In this document: one piece after another, positions 26,045 through 35,607 of the stretch
Numbering within the stretch: position 1 is the first letter of the stretch
Layout: each line of letters begins with the position of its first letter
Assembly (NCBI RefSeq): GCF_000213555.1
Contig: NZ_GL891980.1
Coordinates: 618,946 to 682,945, forward strand
Origin: Dysgonomonas gadei ATCC BAA-286
Lineage (GTDB): Bacteria > Bacteroidota > Bacteroidia > Bacteroidales > Dysgonomonadaceae
Direction of reading: 5' to 3'
DNA length: 64,000 nt
Program-made: the position numbers and the translations under genes
Notes under the pieces: generated by a model
The model's input: only the letters and a program-made list of their open reading frames with translations
Databases searched by the model: none
Told to the model about the DNA's origin: nothing

Positions 26045-28486
26045 TTATTTCATACCTCTCTTAAATGTATATGCCTGCCCCTGCCGCGTATCCACGTCAT
26101 ACTCGTATATCTTATACAGCAACGGATACTGAGCGTTTATCTCTTTGGAGACCAGAGGTTCCTTTATTTGTGCAGTTCCGTACAGCGGATTTGGATTTAC
26201 TCCCTTAGCCTCTGACAGTCCCGCACCTGTCAATGGCACGTAAGAACGCAGGCGCATATTCCCTCCCAATTTAGATAATACCGAGACAGTCAAAAGTTCC
26301 CCGTTGTCCCACTCCATAGAAACTTCGAAACCACCGCGAGCTATCAGCCCTTTTACTGTACCTTTTTTCCATACATCAGGCAGGGCAGGAAGCAGATGGA
26401 GCGCTCCATCGTGGCTTTGCAATAACATTTCGGCCACTCCGGCAGTAAATCCGAAATTACCGTCGATCTGGAAAGGCGGATGTGCATCGAACAGGTTCGG
26501 GTATGTTCGTCCATCGTTATTTCCCGGCTCTACAAGCGATAGCATATTGGATATAATCTTATATGTATGGTTCCCATCCAGCAAACGCGCCCAGAAATTT
26601 ATCTTCCAGCCTATCGACCACCCCGTAGCCATATCGCCACGGTAAAGCAACGAATTCTTTGCAGCCTGAAACAATGCAGGATGCGAATAAGGTGATATCT
26701 GGTTGCTCGGATACAACCCATACAGATGCGACACATGGCGATGGTCATTCTTTGGGTCGTCTACGTCATCGAGCCACTCCTGTAACTGATTGTATTTGCC
26801 TATCTGCATAGGGGCAAGACGTGAAATCATATCTTCCAGCCTTTTTTCATATGCATTATCGGCCAGTTGCAAAGCCCTGGATGCGTTCAATGCATCACTC
26901 AGTACATCGAATACTATCTGATTGTCCATCGTAGACCCGGCCGTGATGCTTGTCCCCGTTCCCGGAGGTCCTTGTTCGGGCGAAGTGGAAGGAGCCGATA
27001 CCATCCATTTATATTTCGGATGCTCTACAAGGAAATCCAAAAAGAAATCGGCCGCACCTTTCAGCACAGGATACACTTCGCTCAGGAATGCCTTATCGCC
27101 CGTATAGAGGTAATGCTGCCACATATGACGGCTAAGCCATGCCCCGCCGTCAGGCCACATCCCGTAAAAAGCACCGTCCACAGGTCCGGTCGTACGCCAG
27201 ATGTCCGTATTGTGGTGTGTAACCCATCCATTGGCATTGTACATTACTTTTGCTGTCTCTTTACCCGTTTCGGCTATTTCTTTCACCATTTCGAACAATG
27301 GAAAATGTGTTTCGCTCAGGTTGGTCACCTCGGCAGGCCAGTAATTCATCTCGGTATTGATGTTGATAGTGTACTTGCTATCCCAGGGTGGTACAAGCTG
27401 ATCGTTCCATATACCCTGCAATGTCGAAGGCTGACCTCCCGGTTGTGACGAACTGATAAGCAGATAGCGTCCAAACTGGAAAAGCAGTGTTACAAGGTTC
27501 TGGTCTTTACCATCCTTAAAGTTCCGCACACGGCTATCGGTTTCATCGTTCATTCTTTCGGAAGTACCCAGATCCAGCTCAACACGGTTAAACTGCTTCT
27601 GATAATACTTTATATGGTCGGTCAACGCGGTCTGATACGGTTTGGTAAGTGCGGACTTCAATATTGTTTCTGCTTTTCTGGCCTCATTACCGCTTACATT
27701 CTTATAGTCTATAAAATTAGTGGCGATGGATATGTATATTGTCGCCGTATTGGCGTTTTTCACAACGATATTATCTTTTCCGGCTTTTACCGTTCCGCCC
27801 TCCGTTTTTATTTCGGTCTGGTTTTCGAACCTTACCACTCCTTTTATACCTTCATGATCAGAGCCTGTACCTTTCAGCACCAGCCTGTTGCCCTTTACTG
27901 ATACAGAATAGCCTTTCACCTGAGAATCATATGACGCGGAGAAGTTAATACTGTTCGCCTTATCTGCCGTAATACGCATAATAATCACATTATCGGTAAA
28001 CGAAGTGAAAACTTCACGGGTATATGTTACACCATCTACAGCATACCGGGTAGTTGCTACCGCCGTTTTTAGATCCAGATTGCGCGAGTAATCCGAGTAA
28101 TTGTCATGCCCGGTGAAGTCAAGATACAAGTTTCCGATTGTCTGATACGGCATGCCGTTGTGAGGCGTCCGCATCGTTTTGTCCAATAATGCCTCTGCTT
28201 CTTTTTCCTTCCCTGCAAAAATAAGACTCCTGACTTCATTCAGTGAGCCTAGCAAAGCGGGGCTATCGTTCCGGTGCGGTCCTCCGCCCCACATTGTTTC
28301 TTCGTTCAGTTGCAGGCGCTCCCGGACCGGGCTGCCAAAAACCATCGCTCCCAACCGTGAGTTTCCTAAAGGCAAGGCTTCTACCCATTCTTTTGCGGGA
28401 CGTTTATACTGTAATTTGATATCACCGGCCTGAACGGTAAGGATGCTCAGCGCGAAAAACATGAATAATCCAAATTTCTTTCTCAT
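26045..28486 (-). CDS. GH95 alpha-L-fucosidase / alpha-L-galactosidase
   Basis: 813 residues, full length for GH95. A signal peptide (to VQAG) is followed by the N-terminal beta domain with WVEALPLGNSRLGAMVFG and LQLNEETMWGGGPHRNDSP. The (alpha/alpha)6 barrel has TINTEMNYWPAEVTNLSE, where the Asn/Glu residues act in catalysis of the inverting family, and DGNFGFTAGVAEMLLQSHDG near the end. The enzyme would remove terminal alpha-1,2-L-fucose (or L-galactose), as found on xyloglucan side chains. It is the first gene of a two-gene operon with the GH71/99-like gene and carries one of the four TTAAT-repeat promoters. Confidence 0.95.
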   Translation of the reverse strand: MRKKFGLFMFFALSILTVQAGDIKLQYKRPAKEWVEALPLGNSRLGAMVFGSPVRERLQLNEETMWGGGPHRNDSPALLGSLNEVRSLIFAGKEKEAEALLDKTMRTPHNGMPYQTIGNLYLDFTGHDNYSDYSRNLDLKTAVATTRYAVDGVTYTREVFTSFTDNVIIMRITADKANSINFSASYDSQVKGYSVSVKGNRLVLKGTGSDHEGIKGVVRFENQTEIKTEGGTVKAGKDNIVVKNANTATIYISIATNFIDYKNVSGNEARKAETILKSALTKPYQTALTDHIKYYQKQFNRVELDLGTSERMNDETDSRVRNFKDGKDQNLVTLLFQFGRYLLISSSQPGGQPSTLQGIWNDQLVPPWDSKYTININTEMNYWPAEVTNLSETHFPLFEMVKEIAETGKETAKVMYNANGWVTHHNTDIWRTTGPVDGAFYGMWPDGGAWLSRHMWQHYLYTGDKAFLSEVYPVLKGAADFFLDFLVEHPKYKWMVSAPSTSPEQGPPGTGTSITAGSTMDNQIVFDVLSDALNASRALQLADNAYEKRLEDMISRLAPMQIGKYNQLQEWLDDVDDPKNDHRHVSHLYGLYPSNQISPYSHPALFQAAKNSLLYRGDMATGWSIGWKINFWARLLDGNHTYKIISNMLSLVEPGNNDGRTYPNLFDAHPPFQIDGNFGFTAGVAEMLLQSHDGALHLLPALPDVWKKGTVKGLIARGGFEVSMEWDNGELLTVSVLSKLGGNMRLRSYVPLTGAGLSEAKGVNPNPLYGTAQIKEPLVSKEINAQYPLLYKIYEYDVDTRQGQAYTFKRGMK

Positions 28487-28518
28487 GGTATTATTTAAGT
28501 ATTGGTTATTTCCGGGAA

Positions 28519-28575
28519 CAAAATAAAGCCGACCGTATTAACGGGAGAGTTAAAAACATATTAATAATGTATTAA
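28519..28575 (-). promoter_or_regulatory. TTAAT-repeat promoter D (GH95 operon)
   Basis: On the minus strand TTAAT begins at 28575, 28564 and 28541 (spacing 11 and 23). The -7 element TATTTTG has its G at 28519, exactly 22 nt after the start of the last repeat. The GH95 ATG follows 33 nt after that G. The same layout occurs at 31967, 35220 and 54800. Confidence 0.7.
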
Positions 28576-28599
28576 AAATACGGTTCGACATCATATTTT

Positions 28600-29030
28600 T
28601 TTCAAAAGGTAACAAAGGTTACACTTGTTTCAGTTAACAATATTCTCTCGCAAAGATGCTAAGGGGGCAAAGTCCAACCTATCATCATATTTACGTTTTT
28701 TAACCATACTCAGTTAAAATCTGACACATCTGACAGCTTTTCCTTTGTTTTTATCTAGTCATCTTTGCATCCGTTAACTATACATAGTTAAAAAGTAACA
28801 AAAGTAACAGTTTTTAGCCTTTGTGCCCTTTGTGACTCCCTTCGTGTACTTAGTGGTTAAAACTCTTTACCACAAGGGACACAAAGGTTTACACAAAGAA
28901 CACTATATAAAAGGTAACTTTTCAGTTAACAGTTAATAATTAGAACTCCTTCATACTTACTACTCAATACTTACTACTTAAAAAGGTAACAAAGGTAACA
29001 CTATTTCTACCTATTACTTTTTACTCTCTC
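28600..29030. repeat. Patch of short direct and inverted repeats in the gap 28487-29166
   Basis: This 680-bp gap holds no gene I can see. It contains repeated GGTAACAAAGGT-type strings (near 28607, 28984 and 28995), several CAGTTAAC copies, and CCTTTGTGCCCTTTGTG (about 28818) mirrored by CACAAGGGACACAAAGG (about 28871), a type of extragenic repeat I associate with many environmental bacteria. Some parts read like accumulated, decayed copies rather than one element. Confidence 0.5.
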
Positions 29031-29166
29031 TGTAAGGTGGGGGAAACAACGTTCGGCGGAGCCAATTTGGGGGCCATTAATCTTTCAAAGAACTATCAGC
29101 CAACTGCTAAAAGCTGTCAGCTAACATATAGATAAAATTATTTTTAGTTAAGAAGGAAAAGGAGAC

Positions 29167-31743
29167 TCAATCTTCGATATTATTCCGGCTTATAACATCT
29201 GTAAGGGAGTACTTATATTTCGAGCCCAGCAGATTATAGTATTCTTTACAGAAATTGTCGTAAATGCTTTTCGCAATTCCTTTCTTACCCGAATTGAACA
29301 ATATAGAGCATTTGAGATATAACGCTTCTTCATTTATATAATCGTGGAGGAATAAAGTATCGGCAATCTTAAGTTTCAGGTCATCAGTGAGCTTATAATA
29401 ATTGCTCTGTGATAGTTCGGTCAATATATCTATCGTCATATTAGAAAAATCACTTTTGAATCCGTCTACCCAGTCAGCTTCTGTGTTTGGTAACAATACT
29501 CCCCTAAGCAATAGTTCGAGCAGCCTGTCTATATTTGTCTGATCGGGTGAAGCATTTTCTTTTATTATACCAAACAACCGCATCGCCTCTGTATAATCAC
29601 ACATGATACCTTCATTCAATTTTATACTCCAAAAGCCATTTTGGTTTATAATTTCTGCATTTCCTACATTTTCGAGTGTTGCACGCAACTTACTAAGATA
29701 GACGTTTCTGTTGTTTTTAGCAGACTCTTCATTCTTATCAAACCAAAGCAACTGAATCAGCTTCTTCCCCGATATACCTTTTTCATCCCTCTCTGTACTA
29801 AGAATGAGCAACACCAGCAAGTATTTCAGCATCGGCGTAAACTGGCCTGTTATATTCTGTCCATTTTTATCCATTACCAAGAAGCCCCCAAGAAAACAAA
29901 CCGATCGCCGGGAGAAATCATAGTACTGAACCTCGGGCTCCTTCACTTTTGTCTCACTTACAGCAGATGTTATAATGCGCTGAGATGGAGCCATTATCTT
30001 TTTTCCGGTTTTTCTTTTAAATGTTCCACTTTTAATTAAAAAATAGATCGGAAGAATAAGTACAAATATAAGTCCCAGAGCTATTACAACAATCATCCAC
30101 ACGGAAGATGGCGAAGCCGGCTCTTCTATTGGCTGAGTAACCTGTATCTCGCTTAGAGCGATTGGCGGATAATTAAGTGAATAAATCGCAACTTCAGCCG
30201 ACTTATCTGTTTTTATTTTATTTATCAATAGATAAAATTTATTATCGGCCTTGGAATAATATAGCTTCATATATAAATAGTGAGCCGTAAGATCTTCGTG
30301 TATAGGAAAAGACATAGCTTCAAATCCCGCAATATCTTTCTTTAGCCTCATTAATGTGCCGCCATTTTGGCTTGTAAATACATAAAAACAATCTTCTTTC
30401 TCATCATAAATCATATTCTCACCGGGAAGAAATTCCAACTCGGGTGCCGGCGTCTCCATTTCCCACAGTTTATTTGTCTGTTCTGTCAGGAGATTAACCG
30501 AATAAAAATCGTAATAATTACGGGGAGATAATTCCTGTCGTCCTGTTTTATTACCCCATCCTCCATAGATATACAAGGTATTGTTTACAATAACGGTTGA
30601 AGAAGAATGCCGGGGGGAAATATCTGGCAAAGTAGACTTTTTTATAGATTTCCGGCTCGGGTCTAAACGGAGTAATTCATTGTTATATTTATAAAAGCCA
30701 TAACCTCCAAAAGACACCAATGAAGAATCGGAAGGCGAAAAAGAAACTGAGTTATTCCAGTAGGCATGTTCCAAAAGCGATTTTGTATTGTTTTCCCACG
30801 ATTCGGAAACCGGATTGAATACGGATACTATGTTCTCATCGAGATTATAGGAAAATAGCTTGTTCGAAACAGGGTTGTAGAATAACTGATTAGGAGCATT
30901 GGCAGCTATTATTCCGCTTTTCACAGCTATTATATTTTCTTTCCTTTTATCGGCATCGAAAGTGATAAGCTCTTTAGAATCGGGGGAAGCAATATAAATT
31001 ACCCCCTGATTCGGATTGAAGGCAAACAATGAATTCTCTTTAATATGTTTCGAATAGATTTTTTCCCAAGTTGCATAAATATCTATGATCCATCGTGGAT
31101 TTGTAACTACTGCCGGTACCTGGGCTACAGAGTCGGGACTGTGCTTTTCATCGTGTTTCTCCAATTTCCAGTGCCTCAGTAGGTTTTTACCATTGAATAT
31201 TTTTACATCCCGGATATTCACCGATGCTATATCATATAACATATATCCTTCAAATGGGCATAGGCCAAAAGAGACTTTCACCTCATTGGCACGTGATATC
31301 TGGTAAGGAACAGATAATTTAGTCTCCCCATACAATACAATGATTTCATTTTTCTCTGACGATAACGTTATACTTACCGATAGCCATTCATCGCAGATTA
31401 TTTCTTTGGAAATCATGTAGACAGACTCATTTACCACAAGCATCGGATATCGCTTATCTCCCTCACCCACTGTAAATAATAAGTCTATATTTTCTTTCTT
31501 ATCCGTAATCATCCTGAACACAACCCCAAACACATTGTCTTTGCGTACGCTCATATCAAATGTCATGGTTGTCTCATTGTGCAGCCTGATCGGTTGGTTA
31601 TTCTCCAGTATCAGGGATGTTTTTTCCTGATCATTGAACGGGAATGACTTTATATATAAACCATAATCTATACTATCGGGTTGTGCAGCATTGATTAATA
31701 CTGACAAGAAGAGAAATAAAATAGTAGAGAATAGTTTTTTCAT
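29167..31743 (-). CDS. Transmembrane one-component regulator: LamG-like and Kelch-like sensor, one TM helix, SARP-type winged helix and BTAD
   Basis: 858 residues. Signal peptide at 1-20. Residues about 30-195 look like a concanavalin/LamG fold (ending in VKIFNGKNLLRHWKLE). About 230-520 are Kelch-like propeller repeats, for example SFGGYGFYKYNNELLRLDP and TLYIYGGWGNKTGRQEL. A single membrane helix is at about 547-571 (VWMIVVIALGLIFVLILPIY), followed by a basic linker. The cytoplasmic part begins near 606 with SVCFLGGFLVMDKNGQNITG and GISGKKLIQLLWFDKNEESA, then NVYLSKLRATLENV: an OmpR/PhoB-like winged helix of the SARP kind. The rest resembles the BTAD helical domain. There is no kinase or receiver. 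It sits in the middle of the PUL, divergent from GH3, and is the best candidate for its activator. Confidence 0.85.
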   Translation of the reverse strand: MKKLFSTILFLFLSVLINAAQPDSIDYGLYIKSFPFNDQEKTSLILENNQPIRLHNETTMTFDMSVRKDNVFGVVFRMITDKKENIDLLFTVGEGDKRYPMLVVNESVYMISKEIICDEWLSVSITLSSEKNEIIVLYGETKLSVPYQISRANEVKVSFGLCPFEGYMLYDIASVNIRDVKIFNGKNLLRHWKLEKHDEKHSPDSVAQVPAVVTNPRWIIDIYATWEKIYSKHIKENSLFAFNPNQGVIYIASPDSKELITFDADKRKENIIAVKSGIIAANAPNQLFYNPVSNKLFSYNLDENIVSVFNPVSESWENNTKSLLEHAYWNNSVSFSPSDSSLVSFGGYGFYKYNNELLRLDPSRKSIKKSTLPDISPRHSSSTVIVNNTLYIYGGWGNKTGRQELSPRNYYDFYSVNLLTEQTNKLWEMETPAPELEFLPGENMIYDEKEDCFYVFTSQNGGTLMRLKKDIAGFEAMSFPIHEDLTAHYLYMKLYYSKADNKFYLLINKIKTDKSAEVAIYSLNYPPIALSEIQVTQPIEEPASPSSVWMIVVIALGLIFVLILPIYFLIKSGTFKRKTGKKIMAPSQRIITSAVSETKVKEPEVQYYDFSRRSVCFLGGFLVMDKNGQNITGQFTPMLKYLLVLLILSTERDEKGISGKKLIQLLWFDKNEESAKNNRNVYLSKLRATLENVGNAEIINQNGFWSIKLNEGIMCDYTEAMRLFGIIKENASPDQTNIDRLLELLLRGVLLPNTEADWVDGFKSDFSNMTIDILTELSQSNYYKLTDDLKLKIADTLFLHDYINEEALYLKCSILFNSGKKGIAKSIYDNFCKEYYNLLGSKYKYSLTDVISRNNIED

Positions 31744-31898
31744 TTAGATTTTTTGTGGAAGATAAATTGTATTTTTAAAACTGTAACAGAAGCTAACGAT
31801 TGTAAAAATAATCTATTTCTTTTTTTATTCCAACTAAAAGATTTTAGTTTTCCGATAAATCACCTATTTTTAGTCTCATTCTTTTAAAATATAGAATA

Positions 31899-31967
31899 TT
31901 AATCCTATTTTAATAGAAACATTAATGTTTGATTTCAGCTTTTATTAATGCCTTTTGCTTTATTTTG
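31899..31967 (+). promoter_or_regulatory. TTAAT-repeat promoter A (first GH3 gene)
   Basis: TTAAT begins at 31899, 31910, 31922 and 31945 (spacing 11, 12 and 23). The -7 element TATTTTG ends in G at 31967, 22 nt after the last repeat start. The GH3 ATG follows 32 nt later. It shares GCTTTATTTTGT with promoter D. Confidence 0.7.
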
Positions 31968-31998
31968 TATTTAATAAATATCTTAAAAAATCTTTATC

Positions 31999-34215
31999 AT
32001 GAAAACTAAGGTACTCTTAATTCTCATTTTTTCCACATTTTCGGGCACTCTGATATTCGGTCAGCCATATCCTTTCCGCGATACAAAGCTGTCTACAGAT
32101 AAACGGGTATCTGATTTGGTATCGCGTCTGACTTTAGAAGAAAAGGTATTGCAAATGCTAAACAATACCCCGGCCATAGAACGGCTCAATATCCCGGCTT
32201 ATAATTGGTGGAACGAATGCCTGCATGGCATTGGGCGCACAGAATACAAAGTAACTGTTTTTCCCCAAGCCATAGGGATGGCTGCTGCATGGGATGCCAG
32301 GTTACTAAAAGATGTAGCAAATGCTATTTCTGACGAAGGACGTGCAATATACAATGATGCTTCGGCAAAAGGAAACTATTCTATATACCATGGTCTGACA
32401 TATTGGACTCCTAATGTAAATATATTCCGTGATCCTCGTTGGGGACGCGGGCAGGAAACATATGGAGAAGATCCTTACCTGACAGGGGCTTTAGGCAAGT
32501 CATTTGTCGCCGGACTACAAGGTGACGATTCCCAATATCTAAAAGCAGCCGCCTGTGCTAAACATTATGCTGTACACAGCGGTCCGGAGAATACTCGCCA
32601 TACATTTAACACCTTTGTTACCACATTCGACTTGTGGGATACGTACCTTCCTGCATTCCGCGATTTGGTTGTAGATGCCAAAGTAGCAGGCGTTATGTGT
32701 GCATATAATGCATTTAGCGGAGAACCGTGTTGCGGGAACAATCTGCTAATGCAGGAAATATTGAGAGATAAATGGGGCTTCACAGGATATGTAACATCCG
32801 ATTGCGGCGCTATCGACGATTTTTACCGTCATCATAAAACCCATCCTGATGCTAAATACGCTGCTGCCGATGCGGTATATAGCGGAACTGACATCGACTG
32901 CGGCAATGAAGCATACAAAGCTCTTGTAGATGCCGTGAAAACCGGGCTTATTACAGAGGAACAAATAGATATATCTTTAAAGCGCCTATTCGAAATACGT
33001 TTCAGATTGGGAATGTTCGATCCTGCAGAAGATGTGAAATTCTCAAAAATTCCACTTTCGGTACTGGAATCACAACCTCATAAGGATTTAGCCCTTAAAA
33101 TAACGAGAGAATCAATCGTATTATTAAAGAATGAGAATAACTTTCTACCGCTAAGTAAGAAGTTGAAGAAAGTAGCTGTTATCGGACCTAATGCAGACAA
33201 TGAAGTATCAGTGCTGGGTAACTACAATGGCTTCCCTACACAGATAATAACTCCTTACAAAGCTATCAAGAACAAACTGAAAAATACAGAGGTGATTTAT
33301 GAAAAAGGTATTGACTTTGTAAAACCGTCGGAAAACAGCAAAGAGGAAATCGCAGCTCTGGCCAAACGTTTGAAAGGAATGGACGTAGTCATATTTGCCG
33401 GAGGTATATCTCCGGAACTGGAAGGTGAAGAAATGCCTGTCAAAATAGAAGGATTTACAGGAGGTGACCGTACGAGCATAAAACTGCCGAAAATACAGAC
33501 AGAACTGATGCAGGCGTTAAAAGCAGAAAGAATTCCGACTGTCTTTGTTATGATGACCGGAAGTGCTATCGCTGCCGAATGGGAATCACAAAACGTACCT
33601 GCAATATTAAATGCCTGGTATGGGGGACAGGATGCAGGAACAGCCATTGCAGATGTTCTTTTCGGAGATTATAACCCTTCGGGAAAATTACCTGTGACAT
33701 TCTATACAAAAGACAGCGACCTGCCTGCATTCAATTCTTATGAAATGAAGAACAGAACCTATCGTTATTTTGACGGACAGGTACTTTATCCGTTCGGTTA
33801 TGGATTAAGCTATACCAAGTTTGAATACTCCCCTATACAAATGCCTGCAAGTATAAAAGCAGGTGAAAACATGGAAGTTTCCATCACTGTAAAAAACACA
33901 GGAAAGACAGATGGAGAAGAAGTAGTCCAACTATATATATCCCACGACAATAACGGTACAAACAGACAATTACCGTTATATGCGCTGAAGAGCTTCGAAA
34001 GGATATCCCTGAAGGCGGGAGAAAGTAAAAGTGTAACATTCAAATTATCGCCAAGAGAAATGGCTCTGGCAGACGAAGATGGTGTATTAAAAATGACTAA
34101 AGGAAAAAGCAAGCTATATATCGGAGGAACTTCTCCTACAAAAACAAGTGCGGAAAAATTACCTCTTGTCGAAACTCAGTTTGAGATAACAGGAAATGAT
34201 TACATAATTGATTAA
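31999..34215 (+). CDS. GH3 beta-glycosidase, xylosidase-like
   Basis: 738 residues with signal peptide (to LIFGQ). The order is GH3 N-domain, GH3 C-domain and a C-terminal fibronectin III-like domain. The N-domain has NWWNECLHGIGR, FRDPRWGRGQETYGEDP and the nucleophile Asp268 in YVTSDCGAIDDFY; the NECLHG pattern is typical of the beta-xylosidase-type branch. The C-domain contains LKNENNFLPL and LEGEEM, with ILNAWYGGQDAGTAIADVLFGDYNPSGKLP. It would release terminal beta-xylosyl or glucosyl units from oligosaccharides in the periplasm. It stands alone with its own TTAAT-repeat promoter and a strong terminator. Confidence 0.93.
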   Translation: MKTKVLLILIFSTFSGTLIFGQPYPFRDTKLSTDKRVSDLVSRLTLEEKVLQMLNNTPAIERLNIPAYNWWNECLHGIGRTEYKVTVFPQAIGMAAAWDARLLKDVANAISDEGRAIYNDASAKGNYSIYHGLTYWTPNVNIFRDPRWGRGQETYGEDPYLTGALGKSFVAGLQGDDSQYLKAAACAKHYAVHSGPENTRHTFNTFVTTFDLWDTYLPAFRDLVVDAKVAGVMCAYNAFSGEPCCGNNLLMQEILRDKWGFTGYVTSDCGAIDDFYRHHKTHPDAKYAAADAVYSGTDIDCGNEAYKALVDAVKTGLITEEQIDISLKRLFEIRFRLGMFDPAEDVKFSKIPLSVLESQPHKDLALKITRESIVLLKNENNFLPLSKKLKKVAVIGPNADNEVSVLGNYNGFPTQIITPYKAIKNKLKNTEVIYEKGIDFVKPSENSKEEIAALAKRLKGMDVVIFAGGISPELEGEEMPVKIEGFTGGDRTSIKLPKIQTELMQALKAERIPTVFVMMTGSAIAAEWESQNVPAILNAWYGGQDAGTAIADVLFGDYNPSGKLPVTFYTKDSDLPAFNSYEMKNRTYRYFDGQVLYPFGYGLSYTKFEYSPIQMPASIKAGENMEVSITVKNTGKTDGEEVVQLYISHDNNGTNRQLPLYALKSFERISLKAGESKSVTFKLSPREMALADEDGVLKMTKGKSKLYIGGTSPTKTSAEKLPLVETQFEITGNDYIID

Positions 34216-34260
34216 AAGAGATATCTATTCATAGATAATCTTTTCTATACGCACATAATG

Positions 34261-34303
34261 GGGGTGGATAAACATTCGGCTAAGACGAAATGTTATCCAC
34301 CTC
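34261..34303 (+). terminator. Terminator of the first GH3 gene
   Basis: Arms 34261-34278 (GGGGTGGATAAACATTCG) and 34286-34303 (CGAAATGTTATCCACCTC) pair almost fully, followed by TTATTATATCTT. Confidence 0.75.
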
Positions 34304-34449
34304 TTATTATATCTTCAAGCTATATTATCTAACATGTCAAGATCAACAAACGTAATACTTATTATACCTTTATTATCCGTACCTGCCTCGTCACCAGCCA
34401 AAGAAGAGAAGTTTACAATACCAGACCTTAACAAATTTACATGTATTAA

Positions 34450-35026
34450 TTTATTAATGCGAATCAGTAGTTGAGATTTAATGTTCTATTTTTATCTAAT
34501 GCGCCGTCCGGCTTGTTTTTCTTAACTTTTTCTTGATAAAAAGTTACAAAAATCAAGGCTGCATCCCTTTGGCGACCCAAAACCGCAGCTCCGGTGGGGC
34601 AAAATAATACGGAATTATCTATAGACGGATTATTAGCCGTGTATAGCAGCTATCCTATTTTGCCCTACACCTCCGCTTTACGGATTGGGTACCCCGCCTG
34701 CGGAATGAGGCCGGAATCGCGATGCGGCGACAGGACTGTGTCTTTTCAGGCTTTAGCTCCGCGTGCGTCAGCCCTTGCGCATTAGTGACGCAGGCGGGGT
34801 ACCCAATCCGTTGCAGGCGGCGTAGAATCAAACGGGGCTATAGCCCATGTGTTTGATTCAGCCGACGAAACGGTTTTGGGTCGCCGAGGAGCGAAGCGCT
34901 AGCCTTTTGGTTCGTTTTGGGCAATGCCAAAATGAACATTTAAGCGGAACGAAGTGCAGCTGAAAAAAATAGAACAATTTTATACTACAATAGTTACTTG
35001 AACTACTGATTGGCATAATTAATAAA
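34450..35026. mobile_element. Long nested palindromic element (MITE-like), 577 bp, within the gap 34216-35577
   Basis: Outer ends are inverted: AATCAGTAGTT near 34462 and AACTACTGATT at 35001-35011, each flanked by TTTATTAA-type sequence. Further in are TGTTCTATTTTT (34482-34493) with AAAAATAGAACA (34965-34976), GGCGACCCAAAACCG (34571-34585) with its complement (34871-34885), and a perfect 22-bp pair at 34681-34702 and 34789-34810. A local hairpin lies at 34825-34859. GC content is visibly higher than the surroundings. No transposase is present; the short open frames inside are not credible genes. It resembles extragenic repeats seen in Bacteroidales genomes. Confidence 0.65.
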
Positions 35027-35162
35027 CTTTCATAAAATACCGAATCGGTTTAATCCCTATTCTCATTATTTAATTTACTTCCATATTCAAAAGCATCAGT
35101 TATCTCCTGAATTAATGAAACCCTTATGAATAAAAGGTTTAAAAGCCTAAATTATAGAAATT

Positions 35163-35220
35163 TTAATGGCTCTATTAATGTTATTTTTAGAAAAATATTA
35201 ATATATGTTATATAAATTTG
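35163..35220 (+). promoter_or_regulatory. TTAAT-repeat promoter B (DUF4988-SusCD operon)
   Basis: TTAAT begins at 35163, 35175 and 35198 (spacing 12 and 23). The -7 element TAAATTTG ends in G at 35220, 22 nt after the last repeat start. Unlike the other three promoters, the first long gene begins only 350-390 nt downstream. Confidence 0.7.
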
Positions 35221-35607
35221 CCCACACTCAAGTACTATTAAAATTAATTATATAAACATGAAAAATACATTAAATACCTCTTGAACACAAAAGAAGATCC
35301 GGATCCGTGTATATTTATATAACCATAGGTGTAAGACAGCATAGGCCTAATCCATTTGATATACAAATCCTCGAACCTAAACGATTATAATAACAATTTA
35401 TGAGCAATAATTCCAGGGAAAAATACAAGCGGAAACAACCTGTTTTCGGCTTATAAAATCTTGTTTTGGAAACTTCGTATAGTTTTCCACGCAAATATTT
35501 GTTTTTCAGAAATTACTTAAATAAAAGATAAAGATTTCACAACAAAAGTTATCACTTAACTTAATCCTTATTTATCTATGAATAAACCATTTAACTCCTA
35601 TTTATGT
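35221..35607 (+). other. Long 5' leader of the SusCD operon, with a mini-ORF and a duplicated start region
   Basis: An eight-codon ORF (ATG at 35258, peptide MKNTLNTS, stop at 35282-35284) lies where the start codon falls at the sister promoters. The rest is not coding. The segment around the ATG at 35578 (TATTTATCTATGAATAAAC) is repeated 30 bp later around the ATG at 35608 (TATTTATGTATGAACAAAC). Confidence 0.5.

Noticed and set aside
34334..34474. 46-codon ORF starting MSRSTNVILIIPLL, ending at the left edge of the palindromic element
   Set aside because: It has a slightly signal-like start, but no conserved content and no continuation beyond the element, so evidence for a disrupted gene is too thin.
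34594..34785. 63-codon open frame inside the palindromic element
   Set aside because: It runs through inverted-repeat arms and has the character of repeat-derived spurious proteins.
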